From NCBI GenBank assembly GCA_963703145.1, contig OY969793.1, forward strand, positions 3,658,001 through 3,722,000: a stretch of DNA of 64,000 bases. Direction: 5' to 3'. Positions 16,854-26,470 of the stretch are shown one piece after another. Origin of the DNA: Bog-756 sp963703145. GTDB taxonomy: Bacteria > Actinomycetota > Acidimicrobiia > Acidimicrobiales > RAAP-2. The position numbers were made by a program, and so were the translations under genes. Numbering within the stretch: the stretch's first letter is position 1; every line of letters starts with the position of its first letter. Below the pieces are notes generated by a model. It ran no database searches. It was not told the DNA's origin and worked only from the letters and a program-made list of their open reading frames with translations.

Positions 16854-19262
16854 GTGGTCACGATGCTCCGGACCGAAGGACCACCGGACGGAGAGCGCGA
16901 CCTCCGGCCTCGACCCGACGGACCGGCGCCGGCTACAGGAGTGTTTGCCGCCATCGCCCGTGGGGCGCTGCGCTGGCGGTGGCTGGTCATTGGTGGGTGG
17001 CTGGCCGCCACGGTTCTGGCCGTGGTGTTCCTGCCTACGCTCGGGGATGTCGTACACAACGACAGCACGGCGTTCCTACCGCGGTCATCGCCAAGCCTGC
17101 GGGCGGCCGCGCTGGCCTCACCCTTTGTCCATCAAGGTGTACAGACCGGCGTGCTGGTGGCCGTCGGGTCGAGCGGGCCAATCGACACAGACGACCAGCG
17201 CTCCTTGAGCCGTCTGGAACGCGCCATCCGCGGCGTTCCCGGAGTCACCGGGCTGACGTCTGGAGTCGTGTCGGGCAACGGGAGAGCCGCCACCGTGGTG
17301 GTGCAGTTCTCGCCGGCTACGGCTGGCGGTGGGGCCACCGGCACCAGGGCGGTAACCGACGTCCGTGACCTGATGGCCACCGGTACCCCGGCTGGCCTCC
17401 AGACCTTTCTGACCGGTTCGCTGCCGATCCTGGTCGACCAGCAGCACGCCGCCGACCACACCGAGTACGACGTGGCGTTGCTGTCCGTCCTGGTGATCTT
17501 GGTGGTGCTGGCGGTGGCCTTTCGGGCGGTCCTCGGCCCGCTCGTGGCGCTGGCGCCGGCCGGTCTGGCCCTCATGCTGGCCGAGCCCCTCATCGCCGAG
17601 TCGACTCATGTGGGGGTGCAGATCTCGTCATTGCTCGAACTACTGCTCACGGCACTCGTGCTCGGCGCCGGCACCGACTACGGCTTGTTCATCCTGTTCC
17701 GCTACCGGGAGAACCTGGGCCGGGGCATGGACGAGGAGACCGCCATCGTCGAGGCCATGTCCCGGGTCGGGGGTGCCGTCGGGCTCTCGGCGTTCACGGT
17801 GATCGTGGCGCTATCCAGTCTGGTGATCGCCCAATTCGGCCTCTACCGTGGAGTTGGGCCCGGACTGGCTCTCGGCATCGTGATCGTCCTGGCCGTCGAG
17901 GTCACCCTCCTGCCCGCACTCTTGTCGTTGGTCGGCCGCGGCGCCTTCTGGCCCAGTCGGCAGGGTCCCCACTGGTCCGAGCCCGGGGCATGGGGCCAGG
18001 TGGCGGCTCGGGTCACCAGGCGTCCGGTGGCGGCATTGGTCGCCGGTGTCCTGGCATTCGGTGCCCTCGCCGTGGTGGTCGGAGCCTACGCCCCCTCGGG
18101 TTTCAACCCCGGTGGAGCCATAACCGGGAGTGACTCGGCCGCCGGCCAGGCGGTGCTGAGCGACTACTTCGGTATCAGCTCCGACAGCCCGACCGACGTC
18201 GTGCTGCGCTTCCCTGCGTCGGTCTGGCAGCGCACCGGATTGGTGGCCCAGGCTGAACGCCAGCTCTACTCCAGCGGGGAGTTCTCCTCGGTGGTCGGCG
18301 CGCTCAATCCCAACGGCACCTTCCAGGATCCCGGCGAGCTGGCCCGACTGGAGGCCCGCCTTGGGCCGCCACAGGGCCTGTCCGCCGCCGAGCCCGCCCA
18401 ACTGCACGTGCGTCACTCCAGCTATGCCGCCTACCTGTCCACAGCCCAGTTCATCTCCCGTGACGGCCGCACGGTGCTGGTCTCCACCACCCTCAGCGCC
18501 GGTGGGGCTGGGACGACCCGTGCCTTGCAGGCCATCCCACGCGTCCGCACCGTCGTCGCCGGCGTGGCAGGACAGCTCGGTGCCTCCCACTACGGGGTGA
18601 CCGGCGAGGCGGCCGGAGCAGCAGACGTCAGTGCGGTGTCCGGTCAGGACGTGGTGCGACTCGTTCCCGTGGTGCTGGTCCTGTTGACGCTCCTTCTGGC
18701 TCTGGGTCTCCGGAGCCTGGTCGCGCCCCTCTACCTGGTGGCCAGCGTGGCGCTCTCGTACCTGGCCTCCCTGGGCTTGGCCGTGCTGATCTTCCAGGTG
18801 GTGGGCACTCAGCCCGGAGTCAACTTCGCACTGCCCTTCTTCTTGTTCGTGTTCGTCATGGCCTTGGGTGAGGACTACAACATCCTGGTGATGGGGCGCA
18901 TCCGGGAGGAGTCGGCTGGTCTTCCACCGCGCGAGGCCGTCCGCCGGGCCATCCTGGCTACGGGAGGCACGGTCACCGCCGCCGGCCTGGTGCTGGCGGG
19001 AACGTTCGGCGCCCTGGCCTTCGTGACCGGTGGCCAGGTCCGCCAGATCGGTACCGGCCTGGCCCTGGGGATCCTCTTGGACACGTTCGTGGTCCGCACC
19101 TTGCTCGTCCCGTCATCTGCCGTCCTGCTGGGGCGGTACAACTGGTGGCCTTCCGCCCTGTGGCGCAGCCAGCCCGGCGACGTGCCAACGGTACGGATGG
19201 GACCGGTCCCGATCGACGGGGAGGCAGCCCGACAGGCTCAGCTCGGACCCCCGATGCCATGA
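16854..19262 (+). CDS. MMPL/RND family membrane transporter
   Basis: An 802-residue polytopic protein with the MMPL two-fold layout: TM1 near residue 45 (WLVIGGWLAATVLAVVFL), an extracytoplasmic domain to about 195, a bundle of TMs (about 200-370) with GAGTDYGLFILFRYRE, a second external domain (about 410-590) and a second TM bundle with the matching ALGEDYNILVMGRIREE. Such proteins export lipids or hydrophobic compounds using proton motive force. Start GTG 16854 or ATG 16863. No partner lipid-synthesis gene is adjacent, so the cargo is unknown. Confidence 0.88.
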   Translation: MVTMLRTEGPPDGERDLRPRPDGPAPATGVFAAIARGALRWRWLVIGGWLAATVLAVVFLPTLGDVVHNDSTAFLPRSSPSLRAAALASPFVHQGVQTGVLVAVGSSGPIDTDDQRSLSRLERAIRGVPGVTGLTSGVVSGNGRAATVVVQFSPATAGGGATGTRAVTDVRDLMATGTPAGLQTFLTGSLPILVDQQHAADHTEYDVALLSVLVILVVLAVAFRAVLGPLVALAPAGLALMLAEPLIAESTHVGVQISSLLELLLTALVLGAGTDYGLFILFRYRENLGRGMDEETAIVEAMSRVGGAVGLSAFTVIVALSSLVIAQFGLYRGVGPGLALGIVIVLAVEVTLLPALLSLVGRGAFWPSRQGPHWSEPGAWGQVAARVTRRPVAALVAGVLAFGALAVVVGAYAPSGFNPGGAITGSDSAAGQAVLSDYFGISSDSPTDVVLRFPASVWQRTGLVAQAERQLYSSGEFSSVVGALNPNGTFQDPGELARLEARLGPPQGLSAAEPAQLHVRHSSYAAYLSTAQFISRDGRTVLVSTTLSAGGAGTTRALQAIPRVRTVVAGVAGQLGASHYGVTGEAAGAADVSAVSGQDVVRLVPVVLVLLTLLLALGLRSLVAPLYLVASVALSYLASLGLAVLIFQVVGTQPGVNFALPFFLFVFVMALGEDYNILVMGRIREESAGLPPREAVRRAILATGGTVTAAGLVLAGTFGALAFVTGGQVRQIGTGLALGILLDTFVVRTLLVPSSAVLLGRYNWWPSALWRSQPGDVPTVRMGPVPIDGEAARQAQLGPPMP

Positions 19263-19488
19263 GGATCCGGTGGCTGCCGGGTAGGCGTCCACCCTGGTGC
19301 TGATTGGAACCAGGCACGACAGCGTCCCGCCCGGCCCATGGACCGGTCGGTCGTCTGGGTTGCGGCCCGACGGCGCAGGACGACGTGACCCAGACGCAGG
19401 GCACTACCCTGAGTGCCGCCGGCCCGGGATTCGTCACGCCGGCACCACAACGGCGACGCCGATGTGGGCATGGGCCCGGTGATCGGAG

Positions 19489-19707
19489 TTGACCGTGTGG
19501 TCTCGAGGCATCATCGGAGTCGTCTTGTGCCTTGCGGGGTTGGTGTGGATCGGCCAGGGGACCAACGCCATCTCCAACTCCAAGCTGATGAGCGGTCACG
19601 GCCAGTACACCCTGCTCGGTGCCGTGGTCCTGGTGATCGGCCTCGGCCTGGTGGTCTGGGCGGTCCAGATCCGGAGGCGAGCCGTCGGAAACGACTCGGA
19701 AGGCTAA
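19489..19707 (+). CDS. small two-TM membrane protein
   Basis: A 72-residue protein with two hydrophobic segments (about 7-25 and 42-61) around a short polar loop that contains GQGTNAISNSKLMSGHGQY, and a basic C-terminal tail. It is not recognised beyond being a small integral membrane protein. Starts possible at TTG 19489 or GTG 19495. It converges with and overlaps by 4 bases the cytochrome b gene on the other strand. Confidence 0.55.
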   Translation: MTVWSRGIIGVVLCLAGLVWIGQGTNAISNSKLMSGHGQYTLLGAVVLVIGLGLVVWAVQIRRRAVGNDSEG

Positions 19708-20396
19708 GGGACGCGTCCGGCCGGTTCATCAATAGGATCCGTCGAGTCCTCGGCCAGCCATCCGGCGGCGTGACGTCGCGCCCACGCCTCGGTGACCCAG
19801 CCCCGGAACATCGAGCGCAGTGCGTCCCGGTGGGTGAGGGCGAAGATCACGTGCCCGGTGACGACGAGGAAGACACCGAGGGCCAGTACGTCGTGGACGA
19901 AGGTGGCCCCGGTGCGCCAGTCGAGCGGGAAGAACCGGTACCACTTGAGGATGGATCCGGTGGCCAGCATCACCACGATGGCCCCGGCGGTGAAGAGCGT
20001 GTTGAGTTTCTGCCCGGGATTGAACTTGTCCGGACGGGGAAGGCTGTGTCGGCCCAGGCTCGTGAGCCATCGGACTTCGTCGGTCGTCCAGAGGCTCACC
20101 CGCCGGATGTCGCGCCGGAGAAGGGCGCCCCACGGACCGGCCAGTGAGACGAGCAGGGGGACCGGCAGGGACACGCCGGTCCAGGTGTGGATCTGGGCCA
20201 CGAGTTCCCTCCGTCCCACCAGGCTCTCCACCTGGACGAAATAGAGCGGGAGGGCGGTCAGCATCAAAATGGCGAAGAGCAGGGCTGTGCTCCAATGGGC
20301 CGCTCGCTCGACCCGGTCGAAGCGGAGGAGGCGGTGCCGGCCCGACCCGGGCCTGGAGCGGAGATCGAGCGGCGACCTAGCCAATGGGCTGATCAC
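19704..20396 (-). CDS. cytochrome b561-type membrane subunit
   Basis: A 230-residue four-helix haem-b protein of the cytochrome b561/formate-dehydrogenase gamma type. Likely haem ligands are in ERAAHWSTALLF (TM1), VAQIHTWTGVSL (TM2) and FVHDVLALGVFLVVTGHVIFALTH (TM4). It overlaps by 20 bases with the Mo oxidoreductase gene upstream, so it is most likely the quinol-linked membrane partner, functionally comparable to the YedY/YedZ (MsrP/MsrQ) arrangement though not the same cytochrome family. Confidence 0.85.
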   Translation of the reverse strand: MISPLARSPLDLRSRPGSGRHRLLRFDRVERAAHWSTALLFAILMLTALPLYFVQVESLVGRRELVAQIHTWTGVSLPVPLLVSLAGPWGALLRRDIRRVSLWTTDEVRWLTSLGRHSLPRPDKFNPGQKLNTLFTAGAIVVMLATGSILKWYRFFPLDWRTGATFVHDVLALGVFLVVTGHVIFALTHRDALRSMFRGWVTEAWARRHAAGWLAEDSTDPIDEPAGRVP

Positions 20397-21087
20397 TCCG
20401 GCCGTTGGAATTCCCCACCCAGGCGTCGGTGGAATAGCCGTTCTGCTCCCAGTAGCCCGGCGCGGCGTGCTTCACCACTCGGATGGCCGACAGCCATTTG
20501 ATCGACTTGTAGCCGTACATCGGCGCCACGTAGAGCCGGACCGGGCCCCCGTGCTCGGTGGTGATGGGTGCACCGAGCATCCGGTAGGCCACGATCACGT
20601 CGGACCGCCGGGCCTGGTCGAGCGTGAGACTCTCGGTGTCCAATCCGTCGTAGGAGTCGAACTCCAGCGCTTGGGCGTCGGGATGGACGCCGGCGGCGTC
20701 GAGCACGTCGGCCAGCCGGACGCCCTCCCAATGCACGTCGGGCACTCGCCACCCGGTCACGCACTGGAAGTCCTTGACCAGGCGGGTGGGCGGCATGGCT
20801 TGGAGGTCGGCCAGGGTGAAGGTGGTCGGTCGATCCACCAGACCCGTGACCTGTAGCCGGTACCGCTCGTCGGCGATGGAGGGAAAGGAGTCCGTGATGG
20901 TGTAGATGCGGAACCGGTCGCCTCCGGGGAGAAGCCCGCCCAGTCCGGAACCGAGCGCGTTGCCCACCACGTCCTGCACCCTGGCGCCGAACACGATCCC
21001 GAGTGCCCCTGCCCCCACCATGCCGATGAACACCCGGCGCCCGACACGCTTGCGGCCCTCCGGCGGGGAGGACGGGGACGGTGGCAC
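20377..21087 (-). CDS. membrane-anchored sulfite-oxidase-like molybdopterin oxidoreductase
   Basis: A 236-residue SUOX-fold Mo enzyme. Residues 17-36 form a twin-arginine-like export signal or anchor (GRRVFIG followed by a hydrophobic stretch), so the enzyme should be exported by Tat with cofactor inserted. The Mo-ligating cysteine is expected at Cys109 (DFQCVTGW); EHGGPVRLYVAPMYGYKSIKW and EQNGYSTDAW complete the pattern. It is coupled by a 20-base overlap to the cytochrome b gene. The substrate (for example a sulfoxide) cannot be told from sequence. Confidence 0.87.
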   Translation of the reverse strand: MPPSPSSPPEGRKRVGRRVFIGMVGAGALGIVFGARVQDVVGNALGSGLGGLLPGGDRFRIYTITDSFPSIADERYRLQVTGLVDRPTTFTLADLQAMPPTRLVKDFQCVTGWRVPDVHWEGVRLADVLDAAGVHPDAQALEFDSYDGLDTESLTLDQARRSDVIVAYRMLGAPITTEHGGPVRLYVAPMYGYKSIKWLSAIRVVKHAAPGYWEQNGYSTDAWVGNSNGRSDQPIG

Positions 21088-21143
21088 GCCCCGATGTTAC
21101 GGGTGTTGGGTCAATGCAGTGCAGCAGTGGGCCCGTCATGCCA

Positions 21144-21971
21144 TCAGAGGGCCAGCACGACCTCCCGGATGATCCGCCCGACATCGGCCGCCCGACGCTC
21201 AGCCATTCCGATGATCGAACCCGCGGAGACCCCGTCAGGGGCCAGCCCGGCGCCCAGGTTGGTGACCAGGGACAGGCCGAGCAGCTGGGCCCCCAACTGG
21301 CGGGCGGCGATGGCCTCGAGCACGCTGGACATGCCGATCAGGTCGGCCCCCATGGCCTGCATCATCCGGATCTCCGCCGGAGTCTCGAAGTGGGGGCCAG
21401 GCACCTGGGCGTAGATGCCCTCGGACAGCGCGTCGTCCACCTGTCGGGCCAGTGCACGGAGCTCCGGCGCCCAGGCTGCCACCAGGTCGACGAAAGGGCT
21501 CGGCATCCCCTCGCCGGTGGGCACTCCGGTCAATGGCGACACGCCCGTGAGATTGAGGTGGTCGGAGATGAGGACGATGTCGCCCGGGCTGAGATCGGGT
21601 CTGAGTGCACCCGAGGCGTTGGTAATCACCACCGTGCCGCATCCGGTGGCGACTGCGGTGCGGACCGAATGGGCCACCTCGACGGCACTGAAGCCCTGGT
21701 AGAGGTGGCGACGTCCGAGGAAGGCCAGGACCTGGTGGCCTCCGACGTCGATGCTCCACACCTCGGACCGCTGGTGGGAGACGAAGTCGTCGACAAACCC
21801 GTCCAACGTGCCCAGATGGTGTCGGCTGGTCGGCTGTCCGAGCGCGCGTGCCGCGTCGGCCAGCCCCGTGCCGAGGATGACCGCCACGTCGTGGTTCGGA
21901 ACGTTGCTGGCCGAGGCGATGGAGGTTGCAGCCAGTTCGGCCAGGGCGTAGGGGTCCGAGGAGGTGGGCAT
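21144..21971 (-). CDS. purine nucleoside phosphorylase
   Basis: Trimeric-type PNP that splits inosine/guanosine with phosphate in purine salvage. The 275-residue protein shows AVILGTGLADAA near 30 (phosphate site), the FLGRRHLYQGF segment, the VVITNASGALRPDLSPGDIVLISDHLN motif and GPHFETPAEIRMM. The glycine usually seen in the GSGLG phosphate loop reads GTGLA here, as in some actinobacteria. It is divergent from the epimerase gene with a 77-base gap. Confidence 0.92.
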   Translation of the reverse strand: MPTSSDPYALAELAATSIASASNVPNHDVAVILGTGLADAARALGQPTSRHHLGTLDGFVDDFVSHQRSEVWSIDVGGHQVLAFLGRRHLYQGFSAVEVAHSVRTAVATGCGTVVITNASGALRPDLSPGDIVLISDHLNLTGVSPLTGVPTGEGMPSPFVDLVAAWAPELRALARQVDDALSEGIYAQVPGPHFETPAEIRMMQAMGADLIGMSSVLEAIAARQLGAQLLGLSLVTNLGAGLAPDGVSAGSIIGMAERRAADVGRIIREVVLAL

Positions 21972-22048
21972 GGCATCGACGATACCGATACCCGGCCGCC
22001 TACCATCGTGTCGGTGATCAACCTGCGCGACCTCGGGGTGGACCGGCG

Positions 22049-23107
22049 GTGAGGGTGCTCCTCACCGGAGCGGCCGGGTTCATCGGGACCCAGATAGGGA
22101 CTGCCCTGCAGGCACGTGGCCACGACGTGGTGGCCGTCGACCTCATGCTGGCCTCGGCCCACGGCCTGTCGCCCACTGTGCCCGTCACCATCCGCCAGGT
22201 GGACGTGCGGGACGGCGATGCCATGGAACGGGTCCTCGGGGGTGTCGACGTGGTGTGCCATCAGGCCGCCGTGGTGGGTGCCGGCGTCGACGCCGATGAC
22301 GCGCCGGCCTTCGCCAGCCACAACGACTTCGGTACTGCGGTGCTGCTGGCCGCCATGCACCGGGTCGGGTGCCGACGCTTGGTCTTGGCGTCCTCGATGG
22401 TCGTGTATGGAAACGGCCGGTACCGGTGCGAGACCCACGGTGACGTGATCCCACTCCCACGGCGGACGTTCGATCTTGAGCGGGGGGAGTTCGACGAACG
22501 GTGCCCGATCGACGGGGAGCCGGTGGGATGGGAGCTGGTGGGCGAGGATGCGCCCTTGCAGCCCCGGAGCCTGTATGCAGCCAGCAAGCTGGCCCAGGAG
22601 AATTTCGCCTTGGCCTGGTCGCTCGCCTCAGGCGGATCGGTGACCGCGCTCCGCTATCACAACGTCTATGGCGAGGGCATGCCGAGGGACACCCCGTACT
22701 CGGGCGTGGCGGCCATGTTCCGGTCGTCGCTGGAGGCAGGAGAGGCTCCCCGGGTCTACGAGGACGGGAGCCAGACCCGCGACTTCGTGCATGTCCACGA
22801 CGTGGCCGAGGCCAATGTCCTGTCGGTGGAGCGCGAACTTCCCGGGTTCATGCCCCTCAACATCTGCTCCGGTCAGCCCGTCACCATCCAGGAAGTGGCC
22901 GGCACCCTGTCCCGAGCCCGCCGGGGCCCAGCGCCCGTGATCACCGGTCAGTACCGCCCAGGGGACGTCCGCCACATCGTGGCCGATCCCACCCGGGCGG
23001 GCGAACTGCTGGGCTTCACCGCCTCTGTCTCACCGTCGGAGGGATTGGGCCGCTTCGCCTGGGCACCCCTCCGGGACGCCACGGCGGCAGGAGCGCCCCG
23101 TGTCTGA
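22049..23107 (+). CDS. NAD-dependent nucleotide-sugar epimerase/dehydratase
   Basis: Extended SDR of the UDP-glucose 4-epimerase type, 352 residues. The NAD motif GAAGFIG lies at 7-13 and the YAASK catalytic motif near 178; a SSMVVYG strand with the catalytic Ser lies near 120. An insertion near 130-160 (RCETHGDVIPLPRRTF) carries one Cys and is typical of an uncharacterised actinobacterial subgroup. GTG 22049 is used because the Rossmann strand begins there. It overlaps the GT2 gene by 8 bases and heads the sugar cluster. Confidence 0.88.
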   Translation: MRVLLTGAAGFIGTQIGTALQARGHDVVAVDLMLASAHGLSPTVPVTIRQVDVRDGDAMERVLGGVDVVCHQAAVVGAGVDADDAPAFASHNDFGTAVLLAAMHRVGCRRLVLASSMVVYGNGRYRCETHGDVIPLPRRTFDLERGEFDERCPIDGEPVGWELVGEDAPLQPRSLYAASKLAQENFALAWSLASGGSVTALRYHNVYGEGMPRDTPYSGVAAMFRSSLEAGEAPRVYEDGSQTRDFVHVHDVAEANVLSVERELPGFMPLNICSGQPVTIQEVAGTLSRARRGPAPVITGQYRPGDVRHIVADPTRAGELLGFTASVSPSEGLGRFAWAPLRDATAAGAPRV

Positions 23108-23759
23108 ACCCGAAGCCGTCACGGTGGTCATCCCCTGCCGCAACGAAGCCGGGTCCCTGCCCGGGGTGTTGGCCGCTATGCCGGCGGGGTATCACGCGCT
23201 GGTCGTGGACAACGGCTCCGACGACGGGTCCGCCTCGGTGGCGGAGGCGCACGGTGCGCGGGTCGTGGTGGAGCTCATCCCCGGCTACGGCGCCGCGGTG
23301 CAGGCCGGAGTGGAGGCGGCCACGGCGTCCATCGTCTGTGTGCTCGACGGGGACGGATCGATGGACCCAGGAGAGCTTCCGGTCCTGGTCGATCTCCTAC
23401 ACCACGGCGTCGACCTGGCGGTGGGCCGGAGGCGGCCTGTCGCCGGAACCCGGTGGCCGGTCCACGCCCGGGCTGGCAACGCGCTGGTGGCTGCCCGGCT
23501 CCGCTCGAAGTTCGGTCTCCCCGTCCACGACATCGGAGCCATGCGGGCCATCGACCGCGAGGTGCTGCTAGGTCTGGGGGTCGAAGACCGGAGGTCCGGC
23601 TATCCGCTCGAGCTCCTGGTCAGGGCGGGTCGGGCCGGGCTGCGGGTGGAGGAGCGACCGGTGTCCTACCGGCTCCGGACGGCGGGCTCGTCCAAGGTGT
23701 CCGGCTCGTTGTGGGGGAGCACCGTCGCAACCTGGGACTTCATGAAGGCCATCCGATGA
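23100..23759 (+). CDS. family 2 glycosyltransferase
   Basis: A 219-residue GT-A enzyme of the dolichol-phosphate mannosyltransferase-like GT2 group. It shows VTVVIPCRNEAGSLPGVL at the N-terminus, VVDNGSDDGS near 40, and the DGDGSMDP metal/nucleotide motif near 83-90. No membrane helices are present. It overlaps the epimerase by 8 bases and the next gene by 4 (ATGA), indicating one operon that makes or transfers an activated sugar, possibly onto a lipid carrier. Confidence 0.88.
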   Translation: MSEPEAVTVVIPCRNEAGSLPGVLAAMPAGYHALVVDNGSDDGSASVAEAHGARVVVELIPGYGAAVQAGVEAATASIVCVLDGDGSMDPGELPVLVDLLHHGVDLAVGRRRPVAGTRWPVHARAGNALVAARLRSKFGLPVHDIGAMRAIDREVLLGLGVEDRRSGYPLELLVRAGRAGLRVEERPVSYRLRTAGSSKVSGSLWGSTVATWDFMKAIR

Positions 23760-24449
23760 GCCCGGTGGCCTGCACCGTGCTGATCATGGCCAAGGCGCCT
23801 GTCGCGGGCCAGGCCAAGACCAGGCTGGCCCCGGACTTTCGGCGCCGATGGTGCGGCCCGGATCGCTGCGGCAGCCCTGCTCGACACGCTCGATACCGTC
23901 AGGATCGTGGGACGTCGCCGCCCGGGTCGTGGCCCTGAGCGGGGACTTGGACCTCGCGGTCGACGGCGGTGGAGATCGCCCAGGTCCTCGACCGGTTCTT
24001 CGTGATGCCGACAGCGCGGTGCCACCTTCGCCGATCGGCTGGTACGGGCCCACGGCGACGCTGCCCGATGGGGCTACCCGGTCCTGCAGATCGGGATGGA
24101 CACCCCTCAGGTGGCAGGCGACCTGCTCACGAGGTCCGCTGCGATGCTGCTGGACGACGGGGTCGACGCCGTGTTGGGGCCCGCCGCCGACGGAGGGTGG
24201 TGGGCACTGGGTCTCTGCGACCCTTCGGTGGCATCAGTCCTCACCGACATTCCGATGTCCCGGGACGACACCGGAGCGCTGACCCGCGCCGCGCTCATGG
24301 ATCGGGGTTGTGCCATCACCGAACTCCCGGTGCTCACCGACGTGGACACCCCGGCCGATGCCCGTGCCGTCGCCGCGGCCATGTCCCCGACGAGCCGATT
24401 TCGCCGGACCCTGGAGGCGCTGGACGCCCAGTCCGCGTCTCGTATCTAG
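23756..24449 (+). pseudogene. DUF2064 / TIGR04282-type glycosyltransferase, frameshifted
   Basis: The N-terminus (VACTVLIMAKAPVAGQAKTRLAP) and the C-terminal half (QVAGDLLTRSAAMLLDDGVD, then LGPAADGGWWALGL) match DUF2064 nucleotide-sugar transferase-like proteins, but lie in different frames. Reading through needs four single-base corrections, all insertions: TTT at 23837-23839, GGG at 23909-23911, an extra base near 23965 and one near 24011. After correction the product is continuous (including GADGAARIAAAALLDTLDTV and ATFADRLVRAHGDAARW), about 230 residues. The many clustered lesions suggest sequence error rather than real decay. ATG overlaps the GT2 stop. Confidence 0.75.
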
Positions 24450-24474
24450 TTCCGCTGGCTGGCCCGAAGCCCGC

Positions 24475-25819
24475 TCACCACGTGGTGAGGAGCAGGCTGT
24501 TGATCACCAGGGCGCCGATGGCCTGCACTGCCAGGCAGTATCGGTGGCTCCGGCGAGGGAGCAGGGCCGGGGCGGCCACCAGCCACACCGCGAAGGGCAG
24601 CCAGATGCGCTCGGTCTCGGCCTTGCTCAGGGCGCTGATATCGGCCGACCGCCACCGCCACGACGAACGCCACCAGGACCAGGTTGAGTCCGCTTCTGGC
24701 CCGCAGGCGTGCTCCATCGAAGGCCCTTCGAAGCGCAATCGCGGCGGGGAGCCCGATGGCGCAGACCAGCGCAGCCAGATCGCCCCACACCCAGTACGCG
24801 AAGGGCCGGTCCATGGCGATGGTCGACAGGTAGCGCTGCCGGAGCAAGCTCAGCCCGTCGAACCACCAGAAGCCGATCGAGGTCATCAGGGCCACTACGG
24901 CCAATGCCCCGAGGGCCACGGCCACCAGCGGACGGTAGTTCCGGGCGGCCACCATTATCGCCAGGGCGGGGATGGCCATCAGGACCAGTCCGTAGTTGAG
25001 GTAGACCGTCCAACCGAGCAGGATGCCCGCGGCCGCGCCGAGGATCAGTGGAGCCCGCCCGGTGCTGGCCAGAGCCACCAGCGCCAGGCCCCACGCGGCC
25101 ACTCCCGGCGTAGTAAGCGTCGGCGGACACGCCGATCCAGACCGCGGCTGGGGCCAGCGCGACAAAGGGTGCCACGCGTCGGGCGAGATCCTCGCCGCTG
25201 ATGGCCTTGACCGTCACCAGCACTGCGGCGGCCGAGCTGGACCCCACCACGACGCAGAACAGGCTGGCCCATGCCGGCCCGGACAGTCCCAGGCGATGGA
25301 GCCACACGAAGGTCAAGTAGGGCCCCGGCCGGATGACCGGCCACCGTGGTGTCCCACGAACCCGCGTCGGCCCTGGGGAATGTGTGATGCGAACTCCCGC
25401 AGGTAGGTCGGAATACCGTCCACACGGGGCACCATGGCCAGGTAGCCCCCGCTGCTGCTCATCCGGCCGATGAAGCCGCACCTTCCAGCCGTCAATGAGG
25501 GCCAGTGCCATGGTCCAGGCGGTGGCGGTGATCCACGCAGTGGGTACCAGCCCACGCCAGGCCATCGACCGGGCCACCGGGGCCCCAACCACACCACGGC
25601 GGCGGCGAGGACCACGGCGGCGTAGGTGGCCTTGTCGGCATGCGGGAGCCACACCCCGAGGAGCGGAGCAGTGTCGGCAAGGATGCGGTACGAATGGGCC
25701 GTCTGGTGAATAACCGGCGAAAGCCATGCGAGGTGAAGGTGGGGGACCTCGAACGCGGCCACCATCAGGGAGCAGACGACGGCTCCCCAGGTCACGTCGT
25801 AGCGTAGCGCCGAAGCCAC
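24475..25819 (-). pseudogene. polytopic GT-C-like membrane glycosyltransferase, frameshifted
   Basis: Pieces in three frames join into one ~447-residue hydrophobic protein with about 10-12 helices. It opens at GTG 25819 (MASALRYDVTWGAVV), has the polar loop HADKATY, the segment ADAGSWDTTVAGHPAGPYLTF (re-joined), and near the end ALSKAETERIWLPFAVW, then VINSLLLTTW. An acidic residue after TM1 plus the loop pattern is like lipid-linked GT-C mannosyltransferases, but no family is claimed. Apparent lesions: one base lost in the run at 25583-25586; one gained near 25480, at 25375-25378, 25323-25326, 25104-25106 and near 24645. It converges with the DUF2064 gene. Confidence 0.6.
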
Positions 25820-26470
25820 GATGCCCGAGGTCCGTCGTCGGGAAGAGGGCGCGCTTCGCTCGAGGGTGGCCGCACCCGGGCACAGTACCCGTGGTCTGTC
25901 GGACTGCAGGGTGGCCGGCCGGTGACCCCTCCCATGGGCTGCTCGATCCCCTCCAGACCCAGCCGCCCCGACCCCTACTCGGGGTGTAACGGGAACAGGG
26001 CGGGGAAGACTGCATACCGTGACCGATGGCTACATCCCTGCCGCACGACCGCCCTGGAGTGGCCCTCCATGGGCCGATCCCGGCGGTACATTGGGCAATC
26101 GCCCCGCCTACGGTCTCGCCTCATCATGTCGGGCCTAGTGGCGAGTCGTGTCCCTGCGCCGACCGGTCCGACCGTGAGTTCCCGCCTTCCGAGGTGTGAC
26201 CGAGGCCCCGCCGAGGCCGTGGTGATGGTGCATTCCCCCGCGGCCCCCTGGGGAGAGACGGGCAACTCCGGGGACCCGGCAGGCGCTGGTGACCGCACCC
26301 GAGCGACACCGGCCGGCCGGTGGCTCTGCCGAAGCGACGAGGCGACCACGGCGTCTCCCAGCCGATGGGCGAGCCTTGGCCGAACGGACCACCTCGGCGG
26401 CGGGTGACACTCGCCGAGGCCTGCTGTGTCTGGCCAACCGATGGGGCCGCAGACTCCGAGGACGGCACCG
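25820..26470. other. intergenic stretch, no convincing gene
   Basis: About 650 bases between the divergent GT-C-like and cytochrome b-Mo genes. Frames on both strands are open in pieces but low in recognisable protein character (Arg/Pro/Gly-rich). Part of the downstream region may encode a frameshifted N-terminus of the cytochrome b-Mo fusion. No repeats, tRNA or strong hairpins were seen. Confidence 0.5.

Noticed and set aside
23756..24096. Programmed frameshifting in the DUF2064 gene
   Set aside because: Four separate shifts in 250 bases and similar lesions in neighbours do not fit a programmed site.
25922..26407. Open frames in the 25.8-26.4 kb gap
   Set aside because: Arg/Pro-rich translations with no domain or ribosome site; likely non-coding.
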